Positions 9,025 through 17,468 of a stretch of DNA of 64,000 nucleotides are shown one piece after another. How positions within the stretch are numbered: the stretch's first letter is position 1; each line of letters starts with the position of its first letter. The notes under the pieces were generated by a model. The model was not told the DNA's origin. It saw only the letters and a program-made list of their open reading frames with translations, and ran no database searches. A program made the translations under genes and the position numbers. Location: contig JAEZEJ010000062.1 in NCBI GenBank assembly GCA_023417775.1, forward strand, positions 11,588-75,587, read 5' to 3'. This stretch comes from Actinomycetes bacterium (GTDB taxonomy: Bacteria; Actinomycetota; Actinomycetes; Propionibacteriales; Nocardioidaceae).

Positions 9025-9789
9025 CTACTTTCCCTGCCAGCGGGGCTTCCTTCCCTCCCGGAAGGCGGCTGGCCCCTCTGCTGCGTCCAAGCTGTTGTAG
9101 ATCGGCGCGAAAATGGCATCTGCCGCTTCCTCCGCGGCCCGCTCCCCCGTCTCATAGGCAAGCTTCACGACGTCCAGATGACCGCGGATCGTCAGCGGCG
9201 CATTGGCACAGATACGGTCGGCCATCGCTCGCGCCTCGGTCATCAGGTCAGTGGGCTCGACGAGCCTGTTCACCAGCCCCAGTTCGTACGCACGCCGGGC
9301 AGAAATCGGCTCTGCCAGGACTAAGAGCTCGGTGTAGACCCGACGCGGCAGCATGCTGGCGAGGGGTGTCGACCACGGGGCCCCGCGACCCCATTTCGCC
9401 TCGGCGATGCAGAAGCTGGCGGTGGTCGATGCCACACACAGATCTGCCATCTGGGCGAGCAGGAATCCTCCCGCGTAGGCGGCCCCGTTGACCGCAGCGA
9501 TCACCGGCTTGTCGAGGTGGACGTTGCGACCCAGGCGCGGTGTGAAATCACGCGGAGGGACCTTGAGGTTGAGTCGAGCCATCTCCTTGAGGTCCGCTCC
9601 AGCCGAGAAGGATCGCTCACCCGCTCCGGTGACGATGACGACCCGACACGCGTCATCCGCCTGAGCCGCCCGGAATGCCGTGAACAAGCCCTCACGAACC
9701 TCGGCATTCAGAGCATTGCGCTGCTCTGGCCGGTTGATCGTGATCTCGTACACCGCTGCGCGGCGTTCCACCACCAACTGTTCTGGCAT
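9025..9789 (-). CDS. enoyl-CoA hydratase/isomerase family protein
   Basis: A 254-residue crotonase-fold protein. It has the first oxyanion-hole segment FSAGADLKEMA and the second, AAVNGAAYAGGFLLAQMADL, in which the usual GGG is AGG. At the two catalytic-acid positions it carries AKWGRGAP rather than the classical Glu residues, so hydratase chemistry is not certain; isomerase, hydrolase or decarboxylase activity is possible. The C-terminal KPRWQGK is the usual ending of the family. It begins 3 bases after the AtuA-like gene, with AGGAGGGA upstream. Working on a CoA ester made by the acyl-CoA synthetase is plausible. Confidence 0.88.
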   Translation of the reverse strand: MPEQLVVERRAAVYEITINRPEQRNALNAEVREGLFTAFRAAQADDACRVVIVTGAGERSFSAGADLKEMARLNLKVPPRDFTPRLGRNVHLDKPVIAAVNGAAYAGGFLLAQMADLCVASTTASFCIAEAKWGRGAPWSTPLASMLPRRVYTELLVLAEPISARRAYELGLVNRLVEPTDLMTEARAMADRICANAPLTIRGHLDVVKLAYETGERAAEEAADAIFAPIYNSLDAAEGPAAFREGRKPRWQGK

Positions 9790-9792
9790 CGC

Positions 9793-11580
9793 TCAGTCCC
9801 TCCTCGCGTGGCGACCTGCCTGATCGGCAAGCGCCTCAGGAATCGGCACGACCTTGGCCCGCAGGTACTCGCCCAGACCCTTGGCCTGCGGATCGAAACG
9901 CAGCGTCTGGGAGACTCCGCGGTCGAGGAAGCCCTGGATCACGAAGTTCATCGCCCGCATCTTGGGGAACTCGTAGCGCTGGATGCCCAGACCCTTCACC
10001 TCGGGCAACAAGCTCTCGAGGCACTCGGTGGTCAACCAGCTGCGCAGCCACGTCCACGCTTCATCGGTCTGCGCCCACACACCGAGATTCGCGACTCCGG
10101 CCTTGTCTCCGCTGCGGGCACCGATCAGTTCCCCGAGGGGCATCGTGCGCCACGGCTCGTGGTCGATGCTGGAGACCGGCTCTGTCGCCGTGGCCTGATG
10201 TTCAGGGAGCGGTTCGTCACTCGACGGTCCCCACGGCACCGCGAAATGCTCGTCTTCGAGATCCACCCGGATTGGCACATCGGCCTTCGGGACCAGGCAC
10301 GGCCACTGGACCCCGATCTGGCGCGGGCTCGAGGGCGGGGTGGTGAAGTACAGCCCGGGAATGCTGGAGATACCCAGTTCCACGATACGGTCCGAGAACT
10401 CCGCTCTGCCGACCCGTTCGCGGTTGCTGTCACGCGCGGCCACGATTGCCCAGGCCGTCGCCGAACCATAGGAGTCCGGGTCCGGCTGGTCACCGCCGAT
10501 GACCGAAATGTCGAAGGCTTCGAACGTCGACTCGTCCCCGAGATAGTCGTGCAGCTGGTCGGTAATCCACCGCAGCTTCTTCTGCTGATTCAGGCCCGTC
10601 ATGCCGAGCGTCATCTGGTTCCGGTAACCACCGTGGTAGGACAACGAGAGCTTGGTCGTCGAGGTTGGGACGAGCCCGCGCACTCCGGAGATCTTCACCC
10701 GGTCGTCTCCGAGGTCATGCAACTCGATGGAGTTCCAGTCCACGACGACATCCGGGTTGTGGTAGTAACCGGATGTCACCTCGTAGACCATCTGGGCGAG
10801 CACCGTGTCCGTGTTGACCACCCCTCCGGTACCCGAAACCTTCGTGACGACGGACGAACCGTCCTCGAAGACCTCAGCGATCGGCATGCCGGGCAACCCC
10901 AGGTCTCCCTCCCGGTCGAAGAATGCGTAACTACCACCCGTAGCTTGAGCTCCACACTCGATCGCATGACCCACGGCGACCCCACCGGCCAAAGCGTCGT
11001 AGTCGTCCGTGGCCCAGCCAAAGTGCGCCATGGCGGGCGCCAAGACGAGAACCGCATCCGTGACGCGGCCTGTGACGACGATTCGTGCGCCCCTGTCGAT
11101 CGCCGCGACGACACCTCCCGCACCCAGGTAGGCGTTCGCCGTGATGATCTCGTCGACATCGACTGGCAGCGGTTCACCGGTATCCAGGTGCAGGAGCGGC
11201 CGATTGCGACCCTCGGCCAGCAGGTGCGACTTCAAGTTGTCCCCGTGGACCGCGGCGACTGGGAGATCGACGCCCTCCTCACGGCACACCTGGCGGATGG
11301 CCTGGGCACAGGAGACGGGATCGAGTCCGCCCGCGTTCGTGACGACCGTGACGCCCTGCTGCGCAATCCAGCCGATGCTGGCCCGCAGCTCTTCGACGAA
11401 TCCGTCGGCATAGCCGACTTTGCCGCGCTCCATATTCTTGCCGAGCACCAGCATGGTCAACTCGGCCAAGTAGTCCGCGATGAGGAAGTCGACTTTCTCG
11501 TCGCGGAAGTCGCCCATCGCGCCACGGCGGTCGCCGTAGTAACCCCCGTAGGCGCCGATCCTCACTGAACTCATACTCAC
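9793..11580 (-). CDS. AtuA-like protein (DUF1446)
   Basis: A 595-residue protein of the AtuA/DUF1446 family. The N-terminal DUF1446 domain runs from SVRIGAYGGYYGDRRGAM to about residue 460 (VTNAGGLDP, ITANAYLGAGG, VVTGRVTDAVLVLAP, GYRNQMTLG), followed by the separate C-terminal AtuA-like domain of about 110 residues (PLGELIGARSGDKAGVANLG). AtuA is encoded in the acyclic terpene utilisation cluster of Pseudomonas, where its reaction is still unclear. GTG at 11580 has GAGGAG five bases upstream; an ATG two codons later is the alternative. It heads a two-gene unit with the enoyl-CoA hydratase homologue. An operator palindrome lies about 80 bases upstream. Confidence 0.9.
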   Translation of the reverse strand: MSMSSVRIGAYGGYYGDRRGAMGDFRDEKVDFLIADYLAELTMLVLGKNMERGKVGYADGFVEELRASIGWIAQQGVTVVTNAGGLDPVSCAQAIRQVCREEGVDLPVAAVHGDNLKSHLLAEGRNRPLLHLDTGEPLPVDVDEIITANAYLGAGGVVAAIDRGARIVVTGRVTDAVLVLAPAMAHFGWATDDYDALAGGVAVGHAIECGAQATGGSYAFFDREGDLGLPGMPIAEVFEDGSSVVTKVSGTGGVVNTDTVLAQMVYEVTSGYYHNPDVVVDWNSIELHDLGDDRVKISGVRGLVPTSTTKLSLSYHGGYRNQMTLGMTGLNQQKKLRWITDQLHDYLGDESTFEAFDISVIGGDQPDPDSYGSATAWAIVAARDSNRERVGRAEFSDRIVELGISSIPGLYFTTPPSSPRQIGVQWPCLVPKADVPIRVDLEDEHFAVPWGPSSDEPLPEHQATATEPVSSIDHEPWRTMPLGELIGARSGDKAGVANLGVWAQTDEAWTWLRSWLTTECLESLLPEVKGLGIQRYEFPKMRAMNFVIQGFLDRGVSQTLRFDPQAKGLGEYLRAKVVPIPEALADQAGRHARRD

Positions 11581-11656
11581 CAGTTCTCCTCGATATTCCT
11601 ATGCGTCGAGCCGAGACCGGTCGACGTCCAGCACGCCTCAGTCGACCTCTCGACTG

Positions 11657-11670
11657 AACGAACGTTCGTT
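11657..11670. promoter_or_regulatory. operator B, 14-bp perfect palindrome
   Basis: AACGAACGTTCGTT, the longest uninterrupted palindrome of the set, stands between the ferredoxin gene end and the AtuA-like gene start. I cannot find a convincing -10/-35 pair next to it, unlike the other sites. Confidence 0.75.
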
Positions 11671-11734
11671 TTTGCCAGGGCGGACGTGTCCCTTCTCCCC
11701 GCTGACCAGGGCCACGTCCGAGGCAGAGCCCTCC

Positions 11735-11959
11735 TCAGGTCCTGCTGTACAAGCGAAGGGAAATCGCCCGCGTCGGGCACACCTCCTCGGCCGCCACGGC
11801 TGCTAGAGCGTCGGTCTCGCCTTCGACCGACCCGGGCGCGGTGGCCACACCGAGATCCTCATCGACCGTAAAGATGTGTCCCGATACCCGCTCGCAGTAC
11901 CCCAAGCCCTGGCACACATCGGTGTCGATGAGGATGTCGGCCTTGCTGTAATCGCTCAT
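11735..11959 (-). CDS. 3Fe-4S/4Fe-4S-type ferredoxin
   Basis: A 74-residue ferredoxin of the small actinobacterial type that feeds electrons to cytochromes P450. Only three cluster cysteines are visible: CQGLGYC and the distal VCPTRAI, with the fourth position filled by a non-Cys residue, which fits a 3Fe-4S cluster. The start at 11959 has GAGGAAG 8 bases upstream; a GTG at 11965 overlaps the P450 stop but is less well placed. It directly follows the P450 gene and is the likely redox partner of one or both P450s. Confidence 0.9.
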   Translation of the reverse strand: MSDYSKADILIDTDVCQGLGYCERVSGHIFTVDEDLGVATAPGSVEGETDALAAVAAEEVCPTRAISLRLYSRT

Positions 11960-11961
11960 TT

Positions 11962-13203
11962 TCACAACTTCCTCAACAGGATCGGCACTGACTCGTACGA
12001 GTCCTCGACAGTCGTACGGTTGCGCACGGGCGGGTTCTCCGGGTCGAGTTCGATGCCGCGCTGATAGAGCGTGCGCAAGATCTTGACCATCGTCCCCTCG
12101 GTCGCCTGGGACGGGTCGGCCTTATTGGCCAAGCCGGTGACGAGTGGACGTCCGATGCACATGTGGACGCCGTTCCCAAAGTTCAGGCCCCACGGTTGCG
12201 TGCCCTTCGGCAGCTCCCGCTCCAGGTCGTACTCCGCAGCGTCCTCACCGAACTTCGAGGTATCGAGATTGGAGTGCGTGAAGAACAGAGCGACTTCCTC
12301 GCCCTCGGTGATCTCCCGACCCGACTTCAAGGTCACGTCCCCGGTCGCCTTGCGCGACAGGGCCGGCGCCGGCAGGTGCAGGCGCAGGGATTCGGTCGCG
12401 GCGCGACGCAGGAACTCCGGGTCGTCAAGCCGAGCCCGATCTTCGGGATGATCCTTCAGCCACTCCTCCAGGTGCACGAATGCCAGCGGAAGCGCCTGGG
12501 TGGTCGTGGCGCTGGCCGCCACCAAGGCCAGGACACATTCACGCCAGATGTAGTCCTCCTCGTAACCTTCGGACTTCTCATGGAGCGCGATCAGCGTCAA
12601 CAGGTCGACCGGAAGTGTGTTCTCATCGCCAGAGAGCTCCGCCTGCTCGGCGACGAGCTTGCGTCGACGATTCAGCGACGGGCGGAGAAACTCCTCGACG
12701 CACTCGTTGAGCGCTTGGACTCCTTCATCCAACACCTCGACATGGGACCGCATCGACCACTCGACGGCCGACGCGGCGGCCAGCAATGCCACTTGTTCAC
12801 GAAAACGGTTCGTCTTCTCCTCGGTGTCGACACCGTCGACACCGGTGACGAGGGCGGTGATGCGCGTCAGCATCGAGCGCACGAGTGGCACGAGATCCGC
12901 GCGCGCGACGCCCTCGGAGTCGGCGGTTCGTGACAGGTCCTGGAGAATCTGCTGGATCGGCGGCATGAGCGCCTCGGTCTCGAGGAACTGCAGAGCCGAC
13001 CGCGAGAACATCGAAGAGAACGTCGCGCGCCGCGCCAGGTGCTCCTGGCCATCGGTCATCAACAGAACATCTCCGTAGACCGGCTCACTCTCCTTATGCG
13101 AGTTCTGGACGAAGTGAGGCGAGCGAAGCACCTCCATCACTTCGTCGAAGGCCTCGATTCGCGTCTGATGGGCATAGGGCGGCGCTTCAAAACGGATCAT
13201 CAC
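11962..13203 (-). CDS. cytochrome P450 (second of a sister pair)
   Basis: A 413-residue class I bacterial P450. The ExxR motif is in TESLRLHLP and the heme-binding loop is FGNGVHMCIG with the proximal Cys. The I-helix reads AASATTTQA, where most P450s have an acidic residue before the conserved Thr. It shares the unusual N-terminal FEAPPYA and the C-terminal NPPVRNRTTVEDSYESVP with the upstream P450, so the two are sister copies. It starts 10 bases after that gene and overlaps the ferredoxin gene. It would insert oxygen into a hydrophobic substrate; regiochemistry unknown. Confidence 0.93.
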   Translation of the reverse strand: MMIRFEAPPYAHQTRIEAFDEVMEVLRSPHFVQNSHKESEPVYGDVLLMTDGQEHLARRATFSSMFSRSALQFLETEALMPPIQQILQDLSRTADSEGVARADLVPLVRSMLTRITALVTGVDGVDTEEKTNRFREQVALLAAASAVEWSMRSHVEVLDEGVQALNECVEEFLRPSLNRRRKLVAEQAELSGDENTLPVDLLTLIALHEKSEGYEEDYIWRECVLALVAASATTTQALPLAFVHLEEWLKDHPEDRARLDDPEFLRRAATESLRLHLPAPALSRKATGDVTLKSGREITEGEEVALFFTHSNLDTSKFGEDAAEYDLERELPKGTQPWGLNFGNGVHMCIGRPLVTGLANKADPSQATEGTMVKILRTLYQRGIELDPENPPVRNRTTVEDSYESVPILLRKL

Positions 13204-13213
13204 TGACTCCTAC

Positions 13214-14461
13214 TCAGAGCTCGCGCAAGATAATCGGCATGGACTCGAATGTGTCGTGGACCGACGAGCGTTGGCGAACCGGCGGGTTGTCCGGGTCGAA
13301 GGTGACTCCGGCGGCATACATCGCGCGGATGATCTTGACCATCGTCCCCTCGGTGCTGAGGGACTCGTCGGCACGGTTCGCCTGCCCAGTCACCAAGGGC
13401 CGCCCCAGGCACATGTGGATGCCGCTGCCGAAGTTCAGGCCCCACGGCTGGGTGCCCTTCGGGGGTTGACGATTCAGGTCGTACTCCTCCGAATCGTCGC
13501 CGAACTTCTTGTCGTCGCGGTTCGCGGAGGTGAAGAACAGAGCGACCTGCTCGCCCTCGGCGATCGTGCGCCCAGAAGCCAGCGTGACGTCCTCGGTCGC
13601 GACTCGGGTCAGCGCCGGAGCGGGCTGGTGCAGGCGCAGGCTCTCGGTGACGGCGCTGCGGACGAACTCGGCGTCCGCGAGGCGCTCACGGTCTTGCGGG
13701 TGTTCGGCGAACCACTCCTCCATGTGCATCAGCACGTGCGGCAACGCATGGGTCGTGGTCTGCGATGCGGCGACGAGGCCGAGAATCGCCTCACGCCAGA
13801 TGTAATCCGAGTCCTTCTCCTCGTAGACCCCCGGGTGCAATGCCAAGAGGCCCAACAGATCGGTCGACATCTGCGACTCGGGTGCGTCCCCGGCGAGGAT
13901 CCGCGTCGCGATCACCTGACGGCGCTCCATGGAGGGCCGCAGGAATCGCTCGATGATGATGCGCTTCGCTTCGCGCCCCTCCGCCACGACCTCGCCGTGG
14001 TCACGCAAGGACCATTCGACCGAGGCCGCCTCACCTAGCTTCGCAACCAGCCGGTGGAACTCCTCGGTGTTCTCACGAGTGTCGACCTCATCGACGCCGA
14101 CGACGAGCGCCGTGATTCGCGTCAACATAGCCCGGACCAGCGGAACGAAGTCCGTCCGTACCAGCCCGTCGGCACCGCGCTCCGTCTTGAGGTCATCCAT
14201 CAACGTGGAGATGACGGGCAGCAGAGCCCCCGTCTCGTACGTCAGCAGTGCGGCGCGCGAGAACAGGGTGGACATCAAGCGTCGTCGACTCAGGTGATCC
14301 TCTCCATTCGAGAGCAGCACGGTGTCACCGAAGAAGTCGAGGCTCTCTCCATGTGACCCCTGCCGAAAGCTCGTCGAGCGAAGAATCTCGTCGACATCCG
14401 CGTAGTCGTCGAATCGCTGCAGACCGGCATAGGGCGGGGCTTCGAATACGGTGCGCACCAT
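13214..14461 (-). CDS. cytochrome P450 (first of a sister pair)
   Basis: A 415-residue P450 with ExxR in TESLRLHQP, heme loop FGSGIHMCLG and an I-helix AASQTTTHA with Gln at the usual acid position. The frame opens at 14485, but GGAGG lies between 14470 and 14461, so the ATG at 14461 or the GTG just after it (14458) is the more likely start; that also leaves operator C outside the coding part. It is closely similar to the next gene, especially at both ends. It is the first gene of a P450-P450-ferredoxin operon under promoter C. Confidence 0.92.
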   Translation of the reverse strand: MVRTVFEAPPYAGLQRFDDYADVDEILRSTSFRQGSHGESLDFFGDTVLLSNGEDHLSRRRLMSTLFSRAALLTYETGALLPVISTLMDDLKTERGADGLVRTDFVPLVRAMLTRITALVVGVDEVDTRENTEEFHRLVAKLGEAASVEWSLRDHGEVVAEGREAKRIIIERFLRPSMERRQVIATRILAGDAPESQMSTDLLGLLALHPGVYEEKDSDYIWREAILGLVAASQTTTHALPHVLMHMEEWFAEHPQDRERLADAEFVRSAVTESLRLHQPAPALTRVATEDVTLASGRTIAEGEQVALFFTSANRDDKKFGDDSEEYDLNRQPPKGTQPWGLNFGSGIHMCLGRPLVTGQANRADESLSTEGTMVKIIRAMYAAGVTFDPDNPPVRQRSSVHDTFESMPIILREL

Positions 14462-14487
14462 TTCCTCCATTGAGAGTTGCATCACAT

Positions 14488-14531
14488 GAGCGATCGTTCG
14501 TAAACCTATCCGGTGAAGTGGCCTGCGTCAA
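14488..14531 (-). promoter_or_regulatory. promoter C with operator
   Basis: Leftward TTGACG (14531-14526), 17-base spacer, TAGGTT (14508-14503), and then a variant palindrome ACGAACGATCGCTC (14501-14488) two bases from the -10. One half of the palindrome deviates from the consensus, so binding may be weaker than at sites A, D and F. Confidence 0.7.
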
Positions 14532-14687
14532 CGTCTCCCGGGGCTTCAGATCTACTCGACCCCTCACGCCGCCCGCGGTCGAGACCCGTGGCGCGGAGCG
14601 TAGGTCCCCACGCTCCGCCAGAGGTCCTCAGGTTGTTGTCGGTCCCCGTCGCCACTGCCTTGTGCGGGCGTGGGACCGGCTGGCTGA

Positions 14688-14889
14688 TCACAGGGGAACG
14701 CAAGCGAAGACGAGTCCCGTACCCACGCCGAGCAATGCCAGCGCCAGCGCAGCGACCGGGCAGCGCAGGTGACGCCGGCACCCGTGCTCGACTGACGTCA
14801 GACGAGCACGGACCGGGCGCCCAGACAGCGACGGCGGCGACCACCATGACTACTGCTCCGACCGCGAAGACCCATGGACCCGAGGACAT
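14688..14889 (-). pseudogene. possible frameshifted small two-helix membrane protein
   Basis: The 500-base gap between the reductase and the P450 operon holds no intact gene. A frame starting at 14889 encodes a good membrane helix (FAVGAVVMVVAAVAVW) and then turns into implausible Pro/Arg-rich sequence. Shifted by one base, the following stretch encodes a basic loop and a second helix (VAALALALLGVGTGLVFACV) ending at a stop at 14690. Joined, they would form a two-helix protein of about 65 residues. This is either a decayed gene or a sequencing error. The shifted frame has no start of its own. Confidence 0.35.
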
Positions 14890-14985
14890 TCCGCCCGGGT
14901 CCGTGCTTCGCGGTTCCTACCTTCGACGACAGACCTCCAGCCGTGACATCGACGAAAGGCAGGTCCTCTTGCGCAAAGGCGCGTC

Positions 14986-16209
14986 TCAGGCCAGCGCTAC
15001 TTCGCGCATGGGGACCGACAGATCGGCCAACCGGCCGGGGTCGATCAACGCACCGCTGGCGATAAGTCGTCGGGCAAAAACGTGCTCGCCCGGCTTGCTC
15101 ACGCTCTCGGCCCAGACCAGTCGGCCGTCCCGGAGGTGGAATTGCGTGAAGGCTCCGTCAGCCGGAACGCCCCGCGTGACGACCCGGTCATGATGCTGAG
15201 GAAGGCCGGCCATCTGGAGTTTGAACTCGTACTGGTCCGACCAGAACCAGGGAATGGCGGCATAAGGCTGGCTCAAGTCACCCACAATTGTCTTGGCAGC
15301 GACGGTCGCCTGATCGATCGCGTTCTGAACGGACGTCAGCAGCATCCGCCCGCCGAAGAGGTCGCGGTGCTCGGCACAGTCTCCCGCGGCCAGGACCACG
15401 TCGTCGCTGGTCCGGGCATGAGGATCCGCGAGCACACCTGCGTCGGTCTCGAGTCCGAGCCCTCGAGCCAGGGCCGTGTTCGGCACGGCGCCGACACCCA
15501 TGAGGACGGCCGTGGCCGACAGGATCTCTCCGGACGAGAGCCTCACTCCCGTCACCGCCCCACGGGAATCACCCATGATCTCGGCGGCGGTCTCGCCCAG
15601 CCTGATGTCCAGCCCTCGGCTCCGGTGCGCATCGAAGAAGAATTCCGAAACCCCGGCTGATACCGCCCGTCCCATGAGTGACCGGGCCGCTTCGACGAGA
15701 GTTACGTCGAGGCCTAGCGATCTGGCCGTCGCGGCAATCTCCAGGCCGATAAAGCCGCCGCCGAGAACGACGAGGCGCTCACACTCGCCCAGCGTCTTGA
15801 CGATCTGCTCCGCGTCGTCGACCGTGCGCAGTGACAGCACTCCCTCGAGTTGTCCGCCGGCGATGGGCACGATCCGGGGAGCCGATCCCACGGTGAGCAC
15901 TAAGGAATCGAACGCGAACGAGTGCCCCGTTCTCGTCACTGCCGTGCATTCTCTGCGATCGACGCGATCGACAGTCTGGCCGAGGATCAGCCGGATATCG
16001 TGCTGTTCGTAGAATGCCGCGTTCCTGAGGGACAACTGATCGGAGCTCACCTTTTGGGTGACGAATCCCTTCGACAACGGCGGCCGCTGATACGGCAGAT
16101 GGTCTTCTTGACCGACGAGCGTGATCGGCTCGCCGTATCCCGAATCACGCAAGGCCACGGCAGCCTGGAGACCGGCCTGGGAGGCTCCGACGATGACGAC
16201 GCCGTTCAC
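14986..16209 (-). CDS. ferredoxin--NAD(P)+ reductase, FAD-dependent (rhodocoxin/putidaredoxin reductase type)
   Basis: A 407-residue FAD/NAD(P) reductase. The N-terminal FAD-binding motif is VVIVGASQAGLQAA, the substrate-side PYQRPPLSKGF is typical of ferredoxin reductases of P450 systems, a second dinucleotide motif is VVLGGGFIGLEIAA (about 148), and the C-terminal FAD motif reads VVLAAGDCAEH. It carries electrons from NAD(P)H to a small ferredoxin. The GTG start overlaps the stop of the 2Fe-2S ferredoxin gene (GTGA), so partner and reductase are coupled. Confidence 0.93.
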   Translation of the reverse strand: MNGVVIVGASQAGLQAAVALRDSGYGEPITLVGQEDHLPYQRPPLSKGFVTQKVSSDQLSLRNAAFYEQHDIRLILGQTVDRVDRRECTAVTRTGHSFAFDSLVLTVGSAPRIVPIAGGQLEGVLSLRTVDDAEQIVKTLGECERLVVLGGGFIGLEIAATARSLGLDVTLVEAARSLMGRAVSAGVSEFFFDAHRSRGLDIRLGETAAEIMGDSRGAVTGVRLSSGEILSATAVLMGVGAVPNTALARGLGLETDAGVLADPHARTSDDVVLAAGDCAEHRDLFGGRMLLTSVQNAIDQATVAAKTIVGDLSQPYAAIPWFWSDQYEFKLQMAGLPQHHDRVVTRGVPADGAFTQFHLRDGRLVWAESVSKPGEHVFARRLIASGALIDPGRLADLSVPMREVALA

Positions 16210-16529
16210 ATCTGGCTCTCGGGGATCTCGATCCGCACGCCATCAACGGCATCTGACATCAGCAACTGGCAGGACAGACGGCTGTTGCACCGGCGTTCGC
16301 ATGCGGTCGTGTCCAATAGTTCGTCCTCGAACGACCCCACGTCGCCGAAATGATCCACGTGCGCTTCTTCCACGTACACGTGACACGTGGCGCAGGAGCA
16401 CGAGCCACCGCAGTCGGCGACGATCCCGTCGATGCCGTTCTGCTGCGCGGCGGCCATGACCGAGGTTCCGGCCTCGACGTCGATAACGTGTTCCGATCCA
16501 TCGGAAAGGGCGAAGAACACCTTGGGCAC
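16206..16529 (-). CDS. 2Fe-2S ferredoxin (putidaredoxin/adrenodoxin type)
   Basis: A 107-residue plant/vertebrate-type 2Fe-2S ferredoxin with cluster ligands in CGGSCSCATC (C-x5-C-x2-C) and a fourth Cys in RLSCQLL. Start: GTG at 16529 with GAGGAGG ten bases upstream. An earlier in-frame start at 16571 would put the operator inside the gene and lacks a site. It would shuttle electrons from the reductase encoded next to it to one of the P450s. The window thus holds two different ferredoxins for two P450s. Confidence 0.93.
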   Translation of the reverse strand: MPKVFFALSDGSEHVIDVEAGTSVMAAAQQNGIDGIVADCGGSCSCATCHVYVEEAHVDHFGDVGSFEDELLDTTACERRCNSRLSCQLLMSDAVDGVRIEIPESQM

Positions 16530-16550
16530 GGGAATACAGCCTCCTCGGTA

Positions 16551-16596
16551 TGAACGAACGTTCACCCACATTAGGTGTGACGCCCACCACTGTCAA
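16551..16596 (-). promoter_or_regulatory. promoter D with GAACGTTC operator
   Basis: Leftward TTGACA (16596-16591), 17-base spacer and TAATGT (16573-16568), followed after GGGT by GAACGTTCGTTCA (16563-16551). The -10 and operator are almost base-for-base the same as in promoter A, 7.6 kb away. Confidence 0.82.
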
Positions 16597-16712
16597 CTCC
16601 ACCTGGGCACATGTCGCTACCGCGGTCAACACGAAAGCGCCGTAGCAGCGATGTGCCGCTACGGCGCCCTGTGCCGCCTGGGAGGAATGGCCCCGGAGGT
16701 AGTCCACGTGCC

Positions 16713-17369
16713 TCAGGTCAGTTGCGGATGCCCCGGATCCGGACAGCCCGACTCGTGGCTCTCGTTGTCCAGCCCCACGGCATTCCGGACAAAGGACATG
16801 TAAATGTCCGCGACCTCATCCGCACTCTTCTCTCCCGAAGACCGGAACCACTGGCTGACACCGAGCCCCATCGCCACGAGACTGAAGGCGAGGTACTTGG
16901 GCTGCCTCTCCGTAAAGAAACCCTCCTCCACACCCCTGGCGATGATCCCCACCAGCGTGTTCGTGTAATCATCGCGCTGGGCGTGGACGATTTGCGCTCG
17001 CTCGTCGGACAGATGGCGCCACTGGGTATTGCCGATCCGGGCTTCGCCCCGGTGCGTGGCGTGGTAGATGATATGAGAACGCATGAACGACTCCAACTGC
17101 GCCACCGGACAGTTGCTGACAGCCGTGGAGCTCGTGGCGATCGAGATCAGGTCGTCCATCGTTCGACTGATGATCTTCCACAGCATGTCTTCCTTCGAAT
17201 GCGTGTGGTTGTAGATATTCGCACTGCTCACACCGACCTCGGCCGCCAGATCGCGGATGGACGTTCCCACGAATCCGCGCTTGGCGAACAGCAGAACCGC
17301 CGCCCTCTCGATCCGTTCGGCAGAGTTCGTGCGTGGGCTCGTCGATCTTGTCCTGGCCTCGCGTGGCAT
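16713..17369 (-). CDS. TetR family transcriptional regulator (KstR2-like C-domain)
   Basis: A 218-residue repressor. The helix-turn-helix covers about residues 36-63 (TSIRDLAAEVGVSSANIYNH), and the C-terminal ligand domain (MRSHIIYHATHRGEARI, then DDYTNTLVGIIARGVEEGFF) resembles KstR2-type regulators that sense acyl-CoA thioesters. A strong ribosome site (GGGAGGG) precedes ATG 17369. A variant operator lies 26-40 bases upstream of its own start, which fits autoregulation. It is the only regulator gene in the first 20 kb, and it stands among six copies of one palindrome, so it is the best candidate for the master repressor of this region. Confidence 0.9.
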   Translation of the reverse strand: MPREARTRSTSPRTNSAERIERAAVLLFAKRGFVGTSIRDLAAEVGVSSANIYNHTHSKEDMLWKIISRTMDDLISIATSSTAVSNCPVAQLESFMRSHIIYHATHRGEARIGNTQWRHLSDERAQIVHAQRDDYTNTLVGIIARGVEEGFFTERQPKYLAFSLVAMGLGVSQWFRSSGEKSADEVADIYMSFVRNAVGLDNESHESGCPDPGHPQLT

Positions 17370-17394
17370 TCCTGCCCTCCCGGTGACAATAAAA

Positions 17395-17409
17395 GCGATC
17401 GTTTGTTCA
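17395..17409. promoter_or_regulatory. operator E upstream of TetR gene
   Basis: Read leftward it is TGAACAAACGATCGC, aligned with TGAACGAACGTTCGT of the other sites (three or four changes). It lies in the short region ahead of the regulator gene, fitting weak autorepression. No confident promoter boxes seen. Confidence 0.55.
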
Positions 17410-17468
17410 CTTCAACAGGAAGTCTAACCAAGCCACAGAGAATTACACGAGATCTACACGACGCGCGT

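Noticed and set aside
9517..11568. 683-codon open frame on the + strand
   Set aside because: Antisense to the AtuA-like gene, no promoter or ribosome site, unnatural composition.
14506..14889. A 127-residue intact protein from the full open frame
   Set aside because: After the first helix the translation is Arg/Pro/Gly-rich and implausible; a frameshifted two-helix gene explains the region better.
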